64,000 nucleotides of DNA from Trichoplax sp. H2 (lineage: Eukaryota > Placozoa > Uniplacotomia > Trichoplacea). Both the position numbers and the translations under genes were made by a program. Shown in pieces: positions 50,001-60,849 of the stretch. The notes beneath the pieces are model-generated. The model worked only from the letters and a program-made list of their open reading frames with translations, was not told where the DNA came from and did no database searches. The stretch spans positions 620,001 through 684,000 of the forward strand of contig NOWV01000017.1 in NCBI GenBank assembly GCA_003344405.1. Reading direction: 5' to 3'. Numbering within the stretch: the stretch's first letter is position 1; each line of letters opens with the position of its first letter.

Positions 50001-52780
50001 AAGCGATGATGACGTGAGATTTTTGCTATTTGATAAAATGTAAGAGTCGCGAACAGTATAGTTATATATCTTCTTACCAGCGAAGCAAAGATAATCAAGC
50101 AAGAAAGTAAGGCAACAAAATAAATTAAAATATCGCTAATTAATAAATTTTTATAAAAAATACTATATTAGGATTGAATTTCATCGATTCGCTTTTCATT
50201 GCCATGTTAAAACATGTTCAAATAAACAAGTTCTAGTCTAGTAATGAATCCAAAGAAATATCAATATTAAGAGTTAGTACTGGACATTACTGGACATGCA
50301 TAAAGCAGCTATCTATTGCCACCTTATATTCCATATCAGTTTAAACTTAAAATTGTAAGTACACATGTGTTGATTCGTGAATTTTTTATTCCGCTATTTT
50401 CGTAGCTATATGTGCGTTAGAGGTATTTAAACATATAAGACATTAAGAAACTCTTTATTTGAAATTATTCCTGAATTACAATTGAAATATATCTACTTTC
50501 CTATTAATGTCAATTTCGCCTTAAATTAATGCCCTGTGCAGGCCAATGTAGTTTATTTAGTACAAAAATTTACTATTCAGGTAAAATAATCATTTTAATA
50601 ATATCCTTGTTACTCAGTGTTAAAATCCCCTCCTTCTTAATGAAATGATGATCACTGACCTTATTTACCGAATTCAGAGTACTATTTCCCGTTTGTATGC
50701 TAGTAAAATATAATAAATGTTACATATTTTCACGTTTACTGATCATAGAACCAAATCAATTATTATCTCCAATAGGCAAGATTTTGCTTTAGATAGTAAT
50801 GACGATGTAATTTAAAATGCTTAAATTATATTTAATAATATACTGTTGAAAAAGTAATAAATACTACATTCTAATTTGAAGCACGAATGTATATGCAGCG
50901 CTGCTAACATTTCTTTAGTGCGGTAGACTCACTATGATAAAAACCCTCAAGAAATATTGCTTAACAGTTTATTCATATGAGAAATATCAGTTTGTTAACA
51001 CGAAAACCGTCAATGAAGTATATTTTATTTCATGAACTAATTTATCATATTACATTATTCATATACATTATGAATATAGTATTTTTAATATTTCAAATTT
51101 CCTTTATATCAGCGTCATGACGATTAGACATCAAATCTAAAAATTTGATATACGAATAATCTTAAATAATAATTTTTATTAGCATAATTACTCACAGTTT
51201 GACCGAGAGGCCAAATTTCTATATAGTGTTACACTACTAAACTACATACCCTCGATAATTTATAACGATCTCAACGCGATTTTAAGATTCATTGCAAATA
51301 AATATTTATACGTTATTGAAAAAACTATGTATCCACTCCATTTGTGACCACATAGATACTGGCGTGTAGCAGTGGAAGTAACCCATTTATAGATTAGTAA
51401 CTATAACATTCAAGCGATATTCCGTTTCAGTATCTATAAAGCCACAATGTATGTACTGTACAGTACATATACTATAGTCTAGACAGCTCTCCTTTAGTGT
51501 ACTGTATAGTACAATAAGTATATGGACAGATTTAAGATTTAAACAATAAAGAGACCGGTAGGTATAGATTTTAATAAACTGAAAGTGATATATATATATA
51601 CTTAGTTTTCATCGAAGTTAGGTATTATTAGAAAAGCATAGAATCTTTTCAATGATAATTGTTGAACTTTCAATTTATTCTCTTATATAGAGTTTAAAGA
51701 GTACTCAACCTACGGCTTTCTTAGATTAAATTTGTTCTTTATGAAGAAGCATACTTAATAATTCTATCATATCAAATTAGTTATTGTATATCGGTTTATA
51801 TATATATATATAGCGGTTTACAGTTATATCATTCCTAGACCTTGCAATATTAGGACAGTATTGAGTAAGAAAACTGTGCAAATTTTTTTGATTCAGATAG
51901 TATTGCTTCTACAAATACGAATGTCAAAATTTATTTTATGCGGTAATATGGGCGTTAAGGTTACCATCTCGTCAGTAGTAAAGCCCAAGGCTTTAGAGAT
52001 TAACTACTATAGTAATTAAAACCTCATTTTTAACTTTCCTTCAATATAGCACGAAAAAAACCGAAGTAGTGCAAATGGCCATAAAATAAAAGTGCGTTAC
52101 GACGTGCATCGATAGGCAATTGTTATTACTACGTAGCAATAGAAGGAAAGGGCTAGGGAAAAAGTTTACTTTTGGGACCGTTACTTCTATCGACATATAT
52201 CTGTTAAGATACGCTTAGATGTCACTTATTAACAGTATTATAACTATAGAATTTTAATATGCGCGTTTTGTTTATTAGTCTTCATATTTAAACTGTTAAA
52301 GGTATCAGATACGAAGAAATATTTACGCGGTTACGCATTTCTTATAACAATCGCCAAAAAATTAACTATGCCTATTCAATTTAGACATATTTCAGAAAGG
52401 GTTATTGGAATAACTTATTTAGTATTAAATATTGTTTAAATAAAAGATGAAAATTGTCTGCAGCGGTGAACAAGAATCATTTAGTACGCGTATATTGATT
52501 ATGAAATAAATATAGCAAGCAGATATAAGTACATTTAGCCTTGGCTGTTAAGGCTTTTAATGGTATGGTACAGAATTAATGTCATTAATGCAGGTTAGAT
52601 ATGCAGATTTATGTATATATATACTTTATCTTCACACTAAAGGCCTTACTAGACATTTATAAGGGTTACAAGTCAAGCGCTAGAGTGGTAGAATTTCGCA
52701 CATTTTTAGTTAAATTTTCAAGTATAATGATAAAAGTAGTGTCTAACTGGTTGCGACTATTCACTTTTTTTGTAATGCAG
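47031..52780. other. AT-rich stretch between the gene 4 island and gene 5
   Basis: About 5.7 kb without convincing genes; frames of up to 95 codons lack motifs. It contains an AT microsatellite at 49315-49335 preceded by an inverted ATGTTAACAT sequence, and further TA tracts at 51588-51600 and 51797-51812. A small GTAC cluster lies at 51450-51515. The last few hundred bases should include the 3' UTR of gene 5. Confidence 0.45.
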
Positions 52781-54394
52781 TTAATGATTACAAGTTTTTT
52801 TATGAATATTCTTATGTTTCATTAGGGTGCCTGATTGCGAAAATGACTTACCGCAAAGATCGCAAGAATACGGTTTATGTCCGGAATGGACACGTTCATG
52901 TTTCCTAAGCTGACTTGAATCCGTAAAACATTTTGAGCAAGTTTTACAACGATAAGGTTTTTCTCCTGTATGAGTTCTTCGATGTTTCTTAAGATCATTG
53001 TTTTGAATAAATTTTTTCCCGCATATATCACAAGTATATCGTAAATCGCCATTGTGAATACGCTTATGGATTTTCAAATGGAAAGATTGCGTAAATGACT
53101 TTTGACAGATATTACACGTGTACGGTTTCTCTCCTGTATGAATTCTTTGATGTCTTTTGAGACTGTACGCTCGCTGGAAGGTTTTATCGCAGCGTTGACA
53201 CCGATAATGCAATAAATTAGCTTCATCTTCTTGAGGTATATTTATAGTTTTCGTATTTATGCGATAGTTATCTTCAATATTGACATCGATTTTCTGTACA
53301 TTATTTTTATTTTCTTCGACGTTCGAAGAATTAACATTTTGTGGTAAATGTGAAATAGGTTGATCATTTTGAAGATTTTCCTCTTGCCTTTTAAAATTAT
53401 GCAATAAATCATTTTCTAAACATTTCCTTTGACAAATATTAGATCTTTCCTGAACTGCACTATCGATAACAGTCGAAGCTACATTGTCATTATTTATGTT
53501 AGTTGAGCAGGCATTATAATCACCTTCGTCAATAAAATGTAATTGTAGGCAATTCTTGGATCCTTGTAGTATGGTATCGATACTAAAATTCGTGAGTTGC
53601 TTTATCTTTGATAAATTTCTCTTCTTGTTTGGATGTCCATTTAGCTTTCTTCGAGAATATGATGATGACGCTTTATTACTTTCATTATCAGCATTAGATG
53701 GAATAGCAAGTAGGCTATCAGAAAGTGTAGGTATCATTACAATTTCGTTTGCTTTAATAGAATCAGTAGAATTAATCGACGTGGAGATAGAACTACTTGA
53801 GGTTTGTACATTATTTGAAACTGAATAATTTGGAGTAGCCGGATCATGTTCCGATAATTGACCGCTAAATTTCCAGTTATTTTCATTATTGATATGTAAT
53901 AAAGCTGAAGTAGACGCTATATTGTTATATTCACGAAAAATAGATGGTGGAAGTGAAGATGAATTCTTGTACAAGTGTATAGTAGGTATTTCGCTAATAT
54001 AAGAATAAAGCTTTATAGCCTCTTCAGCAGATATCTTACTAACGACAGTAGCAGCTATTGAGAAGGAAATTTTCAAAATTTTATCAACTATCTCTGTAAC
54101 CTTTTGGTTGTACGGATAAAAGCATTGATACAAAAATCGGCAATGGTCTGCCATATTACGGAGCAAACTCTTCAAGTTATTAGCTAATCTACCATCCTCT
54201 ATGTTATCAAGTAATAGTTGCTGTAGTTTAATCGAATCTTGTAATAATCGTCTAGCTATTAAATTAGTTCCCATCGGTGATACATGGTGCTTAAAATATT
54301 CCTGAAATAACTCTAATAAGATATAACAAGTCGCTACTAATTCGCAAGCTTGGAATCCCTCGATGGTAGTTGTAATGCTATGAGAGTTCTCCAT
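52781..54394 (-). CDS. Five-finger C2H2 zinc-finger protein with helical N-terminus and eh1-like motif (gene 5)
   Basis: Predicted nuclear repressor of 537 aa. The first ATG of the frame is at 54394; the frame continues a few codons upstream without a methionine. Residues 1-130 are leucine-rich and helical-looking, aligned with genes 1-3 through N80-M81-x-x-x-C85, although the family Trp is missing. FSIDTIL at 270-276 is the closest of the five to a textbook eh1 motif and follows a basic cluster (248-259). Five intact fingers lie at C399-H419, C427-H447, C455-H475, C483-H503 and C511-H531. Linkers are TGEKPY, NGDLRY, TGEKPY and SGHKPY. The finger set matches genes 1 and 4 finger by finger. 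On the minus strand, TGCAG ending at 54399 could be a splice acceptor just before the ATG. The role is inferred from the motifs. Confidence 0.93.
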   Translation of the reverse strand: MENSHSITTTIEGFQACELVATCYILLELFQEYFKHHVSPMGTNLIARRLLQDSIKLQQLLLDNIEDGRLANNLKSLLRNMADHCRFLYQCFYPYNQKVTEIVDKILKISFSIAATVVSKISAEEAIKLYSYISEIPTIHLYKNSSSLPPSIFREYNNIASTSALLHINNENNWKFSGQLSEHDPATPNYSVSNNVQTSSSSISTSINSTDSIKANEIVMIPTLSDSLLAIPSNADNESNKASSSYSRRKLNGHPNKKRNLSKIKQLTNFSIDTILQGSKNCLQLHFIDEGDYNACSTNINNDNVASTVIDSAVQERSNICQRKCLENDLLHNFKRQEENLQNDQPISHLPQNVNSSNVEENKNNVQKIDVNIEDNYRINTKTINIPQEDEANLLHYRCQRCDKTFQRAYSLKRHQRIHTGEKPYTCNICQKSFTQSFHLKIHKRIHNGDLRYTCDICGKKFIQNNDLKKHRRTHTGEKPYRCKTCSKCFTDSSQLRKHERVHSGHKPYSCDLCGKSFSQSGTLMKHKNIHKKTCNH

Positions 54395-57300
54395 GTTGCT
54401 GCACAATGCATAATAACAATGACTGCGTTGTTCCTAGATAACATGATCTAAATACTTGTAGTATACTTTATATATAAATATACAAGATATACAGTATAAA
54501 CATATAGATGTAGATGGTGCGTTTCTATATGCTTAACATAATGGTATGACTATTATGGATATATATTGTAATGAAATTATTCTATGAATTTGTATTGCTA
54601 GGAACCTCTGCTTTAGTAACGTTTCTGCATATTAACATAAACTGGGAGCTTATATACAGTATCCTTACTACTGTTTAACTTTATATGAAAATGATATTAA
54701 AAGAAATAAATAGTGGAACGAGTTATCACAAAAAGAGTATTTATAGGGTTTTTCCTCACGTAATACGGATATTAAATGTTATAAGACGTTAACACTACCA
54801 TCGCAACTACAGTTAGTCAATACATGTACGTGTGTTTCTATGGAAGCACGCATATGAGACAGAGGTAAAGAACGTCGTCTGATACCAGTTGTAATTAATA
54901 TTCTAGATTACAGATAAGAGTCCTGTTAAGATCTTGATAGTATCGACGATTGAAGTCTTCCCGATTTGTATATTTAAGGATGAATCTTGTTGCAAGTTTT
55001 AGAAAGAAAAATATATACTAACTCATAAACGCAGAAATTTAAAGCTCTGCAATCAGCTCTGCTTGGTAAATAAATGCGATTGTAAATTTCTACAGTTATT
55101 AATAACTATTAATAGAAATGCTTTTCTTCACAGATGGATCTTTCTCGTAATTTTAAATACCGAACAATTACCTTGTATAGACGAAGTTGATAAACACGGA
55201 AATTATAACTTGCTTCGATGATTTCATTTCTGCTGCTGTATTGTAAAATTTTATTATCTAATGTCAATGGAAGTTGCTCGATAGAATAGGTGATATTGTT
55301 AAAGTAAGTTACGATAGTAAGAGAGTCGTCTATTCTTACGTTTCATTGTAAAACTTTTATTATTTTATCAATAATAAACGAGCATTACTAAATATAAGTC
55401 TTGTACAAACCACCGTTGAATGGAGTGTTGCATTAGCTATCTACATGGTTGTTATTGACTAATACGGCAATCAATGATAGGATAGAGTAATAGCGTTATT
55501 TGGTCTGATCTGCTAATATTTAGAAGTGTTGCTTATATTCAAATGGTCTATGGAGTACCGTAACGCATGTTTTACCACAGCATCTTACTCTGTTAGAAAT
55601 CAACAGAATGGGACCCTTAATTATACAAGTGTTGACGCCTATTCCTAGTTATGTATCAGTTTTACTGTCAATGAAAGAATTTTATGCAAATTTAGTAAAA
55701 TAATGTTTATCATTTTAGGGCTGTTATTGTTTATCTATAGGTTATATATGTTAGTACGCACGTTTATATGCATAATACATATTCATTCATATGTATTTAT
55801 ACATTTAGGTTATGTAGATAACTCCTTATATCGGTAAATACATGACCATGTACCTGTAAATGGTCTTTTTTATATAAAGAGTGAAAGAAAGAGATGTGCA
55901 ATTGTGCATGTAAAAAAGATACGTATACGCGGCTCATGTAATCATTCCGAGAAGGGCATCATTTAGTAGCAGTTACTAATAGAATTGAATGAATGATAAA
56001 TGTTTTATTTTACAGGATAATTAAAACTAATTATTTCAAAGGGTTACCATTGTACGGTGAATGATTAAAATTTCTTATAAAGTCTAGATGTTATAGCAGT
56101 TATTATTTGATTGATTGGTGCGATGATTTCTTGATTTCATTCCTGTATTGTCGGGTTACAGCTAAATTATAAGAGGCCCGAAGCTAAAAATATTGCATCC
56201 TACAAGTTACTACATTAATGTAATCAATTTCATTATTTGATAAGGTAGTAACAACGTTGATCTCTATATTATTTCGGACTATTCTATTTTAAAATAGCAT
56301 TTTTCCATTCGTATGATAAAAAGGTTAATATTTATTGACCATGCCGGTAAAAATACAAAGCACATTTGGAGCTGGATTAGTTCGTACTATGGTATCACGC
56401 AAGCTGGAAGAATTGTTTTGTTCGTGCCCGCCGTAAGCAGTAAACCTAATGATTTACTCGTATACTATTTATTTAAAAACAAATAAAAACGTTAAAGTAC
56501 CTTACCGAATTGGCTATCTATTGATTTTATGCAAATCTGTTTACAAATTGTTTTTTGTTTCGGGCCTACACCTTTCTAACTTACGTCATTCTGACGTGAA
56601 ATAAAATCATTTTCACTAGATACAGTTGAATTAGTGCAGCATTCTATTCAGCTTAAGTTCCATAAAGGAAAAGATTTACGTATAGAAATTATGTTATTAT
56701 TTATCATTAATTGTTATGTGTTTTCTGGTCTTTTTTGTCTTATAAATTGGTTAAACTTTAATTAAAACGTTATTATTATCAATAAATTCAAATTTTAGAG
56801 ACATGATAGAATCGCATCATTACAACTAGTTAACTTAAATTGTTAAATATTATCGTAAGGATGACCAAGAGAATGAACTGATTAAATTTTACTTTATTGG
56901 TAGATTGTATTACAAGTAATCGCAATATATAGCTAACTTGCTACATCTGATATTGAAAGCATTAGCATAACAATTTGTCTACAGTATTACGATATTCACT
57001 GACATTAAGCTCCAGCTAAAGCATCTGAACTGAATTTCTAAAGTAATAGTTGCTACCTTGGTGTCAAATTCAGTACCGTATTGGCACAGCTACATTCTTT
57101 AGTGATACTAAATCTTACACAATATCGAGTTGATTATTAGGCTATTACAATTACAAGAATTGCCTGCAAGTTTTGTTTTTAAGTAGCCATTTATTATATT
57201 GCACTATATTATCTCAGAAAATTATGTTTGATAGCTGTACTAGAAAGAATAAACCGAAGGTTGATGCTATTTAGCGGTATAATGAATCATCCGTTTATTT

Positions 57301-59360
57301 ACCTTTTGTACCCACTTCCTAAGAATAAATAATAGTTAATAAATGAATGCGATGGAGGTAGTTTAATTTAAGGGCTATAACAATATCCAGTGCTGATGTT
57401 TGCTTCTGCATTAAGATAACATCATACGTGTCTTAATTGCAGAATATGGGAACTCACTCGATAATTATTGTCTGCAGAGATGGAATAATTAATAAAAATG
57501 ACGGCTAATAAAAAGGAAATACTACATTCTAATTTCATCAACTAACGATGTACATGAATAAATGATGGCCTACGAAGGCTACCGTATACATGTAGCGTAT
57601 TATTTCGGCACACAGCCCTAGATCTTGTCGTACTCAGCCTATGGGTTCTATCACAGTGAGAATTATCGTAAATAAAATCGTAAATAGTCTCATAATTGTT
57701 CAATAATTTACCCGCATTACTGATGATACTAATAGGGCTACACAACGAGGGATTCCAACTTGGCGTATCAAGGTCTTGACAAAGCTATGATATCGTATTA
57801 ATACCACAAAGATATGTTATAAAGGTCAGGATCGAAATAGTCCTATTTACTACACGCATGTAATGAAGGTTTTCTTAGCTCTAGTAGTAATGAAATATAG
57901 ATTTACGAGTAAAAATTTATTTAATGTACATTATATTTTGACAGTATTAGCTTAATCATGTTGTTTATAAAGGATAAAATACTGTATTTGGAGTTATTTT
58001 ATGTGTTCTGTGAAATGAATATAAAATATGCAATTTTTAGCTATGGTGTTAAAGGTAATTATCTAGTCTTGTTTTTGGATTCCGAATTGAAAATCTTCTT
58101 TTAGTAAACAATAACTGGCTCACAAGTGAGATATGAGAGGCGCTATATACTACAGTAGAGGTGTACGTACATTAACTGCTGACAACGGATATACAACATA
58201 TACAAGTTAATTGGCCTTTATTCGCTGTTTAACTTAAATATATGCAACAGCATAAAGTTATGTAATAAAAAATTGATATAATAGATAGTGGCTACAATGT
58301 GCACTTGTAGAAAACGTAAGTAAATTGATTTGGCCACCGTTAATGAATTCGTAAAGGAGAAATATTTGCTGAATCAATTTGCACTCGATCTTACTCGACG
58401 ATATAGGAAAATATAGAGATAGAACTGAGAGATTTCTCAGTTAGAATATACTGTAAAAGAATTGATGAAATTTTGATTAGAATGCTAATTTATCGTTGCG
58501 ATGGCTAATTTTATGTAGCTATATCGTGTGATAAGGAAAGCTACGAAGATGTGTAGTTAATCGTATTTTCCCTAATGATCTATCGGGCAGGAATGCGGAG
58601 GGTGTTGTTTAATGTAATACCGCACTTCAAATGTAAATTAATGTTATTTATTTACTCTGTATTTCTGAATGAAAATAATTGACTGTACACATTAGCTATG
58701 GCTATATATGATGTTGTTATTGGTTAATTAAAGAATCTTATTGATAATGTGTGAAGTTGAAAATAAGTGTACGCCAACGTGCCGGCTAAACGGATGTAGG
58801 AACCTTTATAGTAATATCCTAATTAACAACAGCAGGCACGGTCTGATGTTATTTTATCCATCTTTATTATTACAATGCAATAGCCTGCAATTAATTATGT
58901 TTATAGTAGTTACCTGCGTTATGAATCTTGATAGCTTTTATCAGTCTGTCTGTATTAATAATATATAATGTATTATAAATTACAGTTGTTGGCACATTAG
59001 TAGACAGGAATAGTTCTAGCGGCATATTAAACCGTGTATGCAGCTACTTTCCTGTGAGTACGTATATATCAATTCTCTCAATACTTATTTATTAGAGTAT
59101 AATAGTTATGGTTGTTATTTCTAGTTTTAGGCTATTGTATCTAAACCTTTACTTGTCGTGGTTGAAATTGTAAATAACAGTCTGAAAGTTATAAGTTCGA
59201 TTGCAAGCATTTGATTTTAAATCGTTATTTTAAAGGTTACTAGCGTTTGCAGCTTATATAACGTGCATTCTGAAATGAAGCGTGGACATATTTTTATTTC
59301 ATGCAATAGACAAGAAAAATGAGGCGTATTGAATAGTGAGGTATAATGCAAATAAATGAA

Positions 59361-59395
<35 letters not shown>

Positions 59396-60417
59396 ATAGA
59401 AGCAAATAAATATCAAAGTGAAGTGCAATCGTTACAAACACGCTGCCAAGATACTGATAACTTTGCAGTAGGATACATCGTACACGTAGATTGCGGGATA
59501 ATTCTCTGCTAAAGGCTTAACTACAACGTGCCCCTTCTTACTGTATTGCAAAAGACTGAATCGGGCAGGGTACCGTACTGCAAATGGATAATGGATGCCA
59601 ACATGCAGAGATAATTTTCTTAAATACTATACAGGTAGTGATGCGTGGCATAAACGTCTGAAAGTTGCCGTTATTTTGTGACGGAATAGGAAGTTGACGA
59701 TTTTCTGTAAATCATATTAAAAAGATTTCCAACTGTCGTTTGATTTCATGACATTTCATCTATGCTGTCAAGTCATACATTACATAAGAAAAATGGATCA
59801 TTTTAAGCCCATTGAGTCCTCCGTAGTTATTTAGCGGTCTTTGCTGACATTCATACTGTAGTTATGTATTTATCCGGTTAAATAGATAGATTATAATATC
59901 AGGCATACATTTTAAACGTATACTATATCATTTAAATAGTGATCACTTTGATCAATAACAGGTGCAGCTTAGCTTGTCGAAATTATCCAATTACTGTAAT
60001 TGAACATTAAATACTTTGTAAGACTGTATCACCTTATGTAAGCAGCTGCTGCATCATGGATAAGTACGCATGATGATTTTTTTTATTGGTCTTCAAAATT
60101 TACCTGAGCTGATATCTGGTATGTTCCTGATTATCGTTCTTGGCCGATTTGGAGTAGATTTATACGCCAATAAATTAGAAACACCTTGCACAATTCTAGG
60201 TACATTGACATTGGAGTTCCTAGGATCTAGTTGAGTGTCTGATGTAGTGCATATTATCTATATGATATACTCTCCTATTATTGCAGTCTCACTGTAAGCA
60301 CTATATGCACATGCATTGATATTTGTTTTGATTTTTTGAAATGGACCTTATTTGGTATGAGCTCATTTCTGCGCAAAAGCTGTGTACAGTATGTACAATT
60401 GTACATTAGGTCCAGCC
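54395..60417. other. AT-rich gene desert upstream of gene 5
   Basis: About 6 kb without convincing genes and, unlike the flanks of genes 2-4, almost without GTAC words. A minus-strand TATATAAAG (54466-54474) lies about 70 bp upstream of the gene 5 ATG and is a possible TATA box, but such words are common in this composition. An (AATA)10 microsatellite lies at 59359-59398. Confidence 0.45.
59359..59398. repeat. (AATA)10 microsatellite
   Basis: Uninterrupted tetranucleotide repeat of 40 bp with imperfect copies on both sides. It produces a Leu/Tyr/Ile/Phe-rich chance frame on the minus strand. Confidence 0.95.
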
Positions 60418-60585
60418 ATAATAACCCCGATTACTCAGATACTCAGCGTAAATAGCTTAAACGATGATACATTATTCTAAGAGTCTCTTTGAATAATCGC
60501 GTGAAATTTGAGGTACAGACTCTTAGAATAATGTATCATCGTTTAAGCTATTTACGCTGAGCATCTGAGTAATCGGGGTTATTAT
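60418..60585. repeat. Foldback element: 69-bp inverted repeat with 30-nt loop
   Basis: The left arm (60418-60486) and right arm (60517-60585) are reverse complements with a single mismatch (60441 against 60562). A 30-nt unpaired spacer (60487-60516) separates them. The arms start ATAATAACCCCGATTACTCA and contain no reading frame. TTGTACAT lies just outside both ends (about 60399-60406 and 60585-60592, the latter sharing a base with the right arm), so no clean target-site duplication is evident. It could be a small non-autonomous foldback transposon, a very recent inverted duplication, or a long hairpin RNA precursor. Confidence 0.9.
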
Positions 60586-60849
60586 TGTACATGCCAATTA
60601 TTGTCATATGCTAAAAAAATAGTTCTTTATTTACTAAAGTAAACTATGTGAGTATAACATTGTTTACAAGGGAAATGACAGCCTGCTTGGTGATATTTGC
60701 AATATAAACTCATCCGACAACTTTCGAACGTTCATTAATACCGGGCATTAGAATCTGTTTCAAAGGTCAATCCAAAGACCTCTAACCTACAGCGTCATAA
60801 TTTTGGTCATTTTGGTAGTAGCAGAGTTCGAAGCGAAAAAAGTTTTTTC

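Noticed and set aside
54466-54474. TATATAAAG as the gene 5 TATA box
   Set aside because: TA-rich words are abundant here and a splice acceptor-like CAG lies between it and the ATG, so it is not called as a promoter feature.
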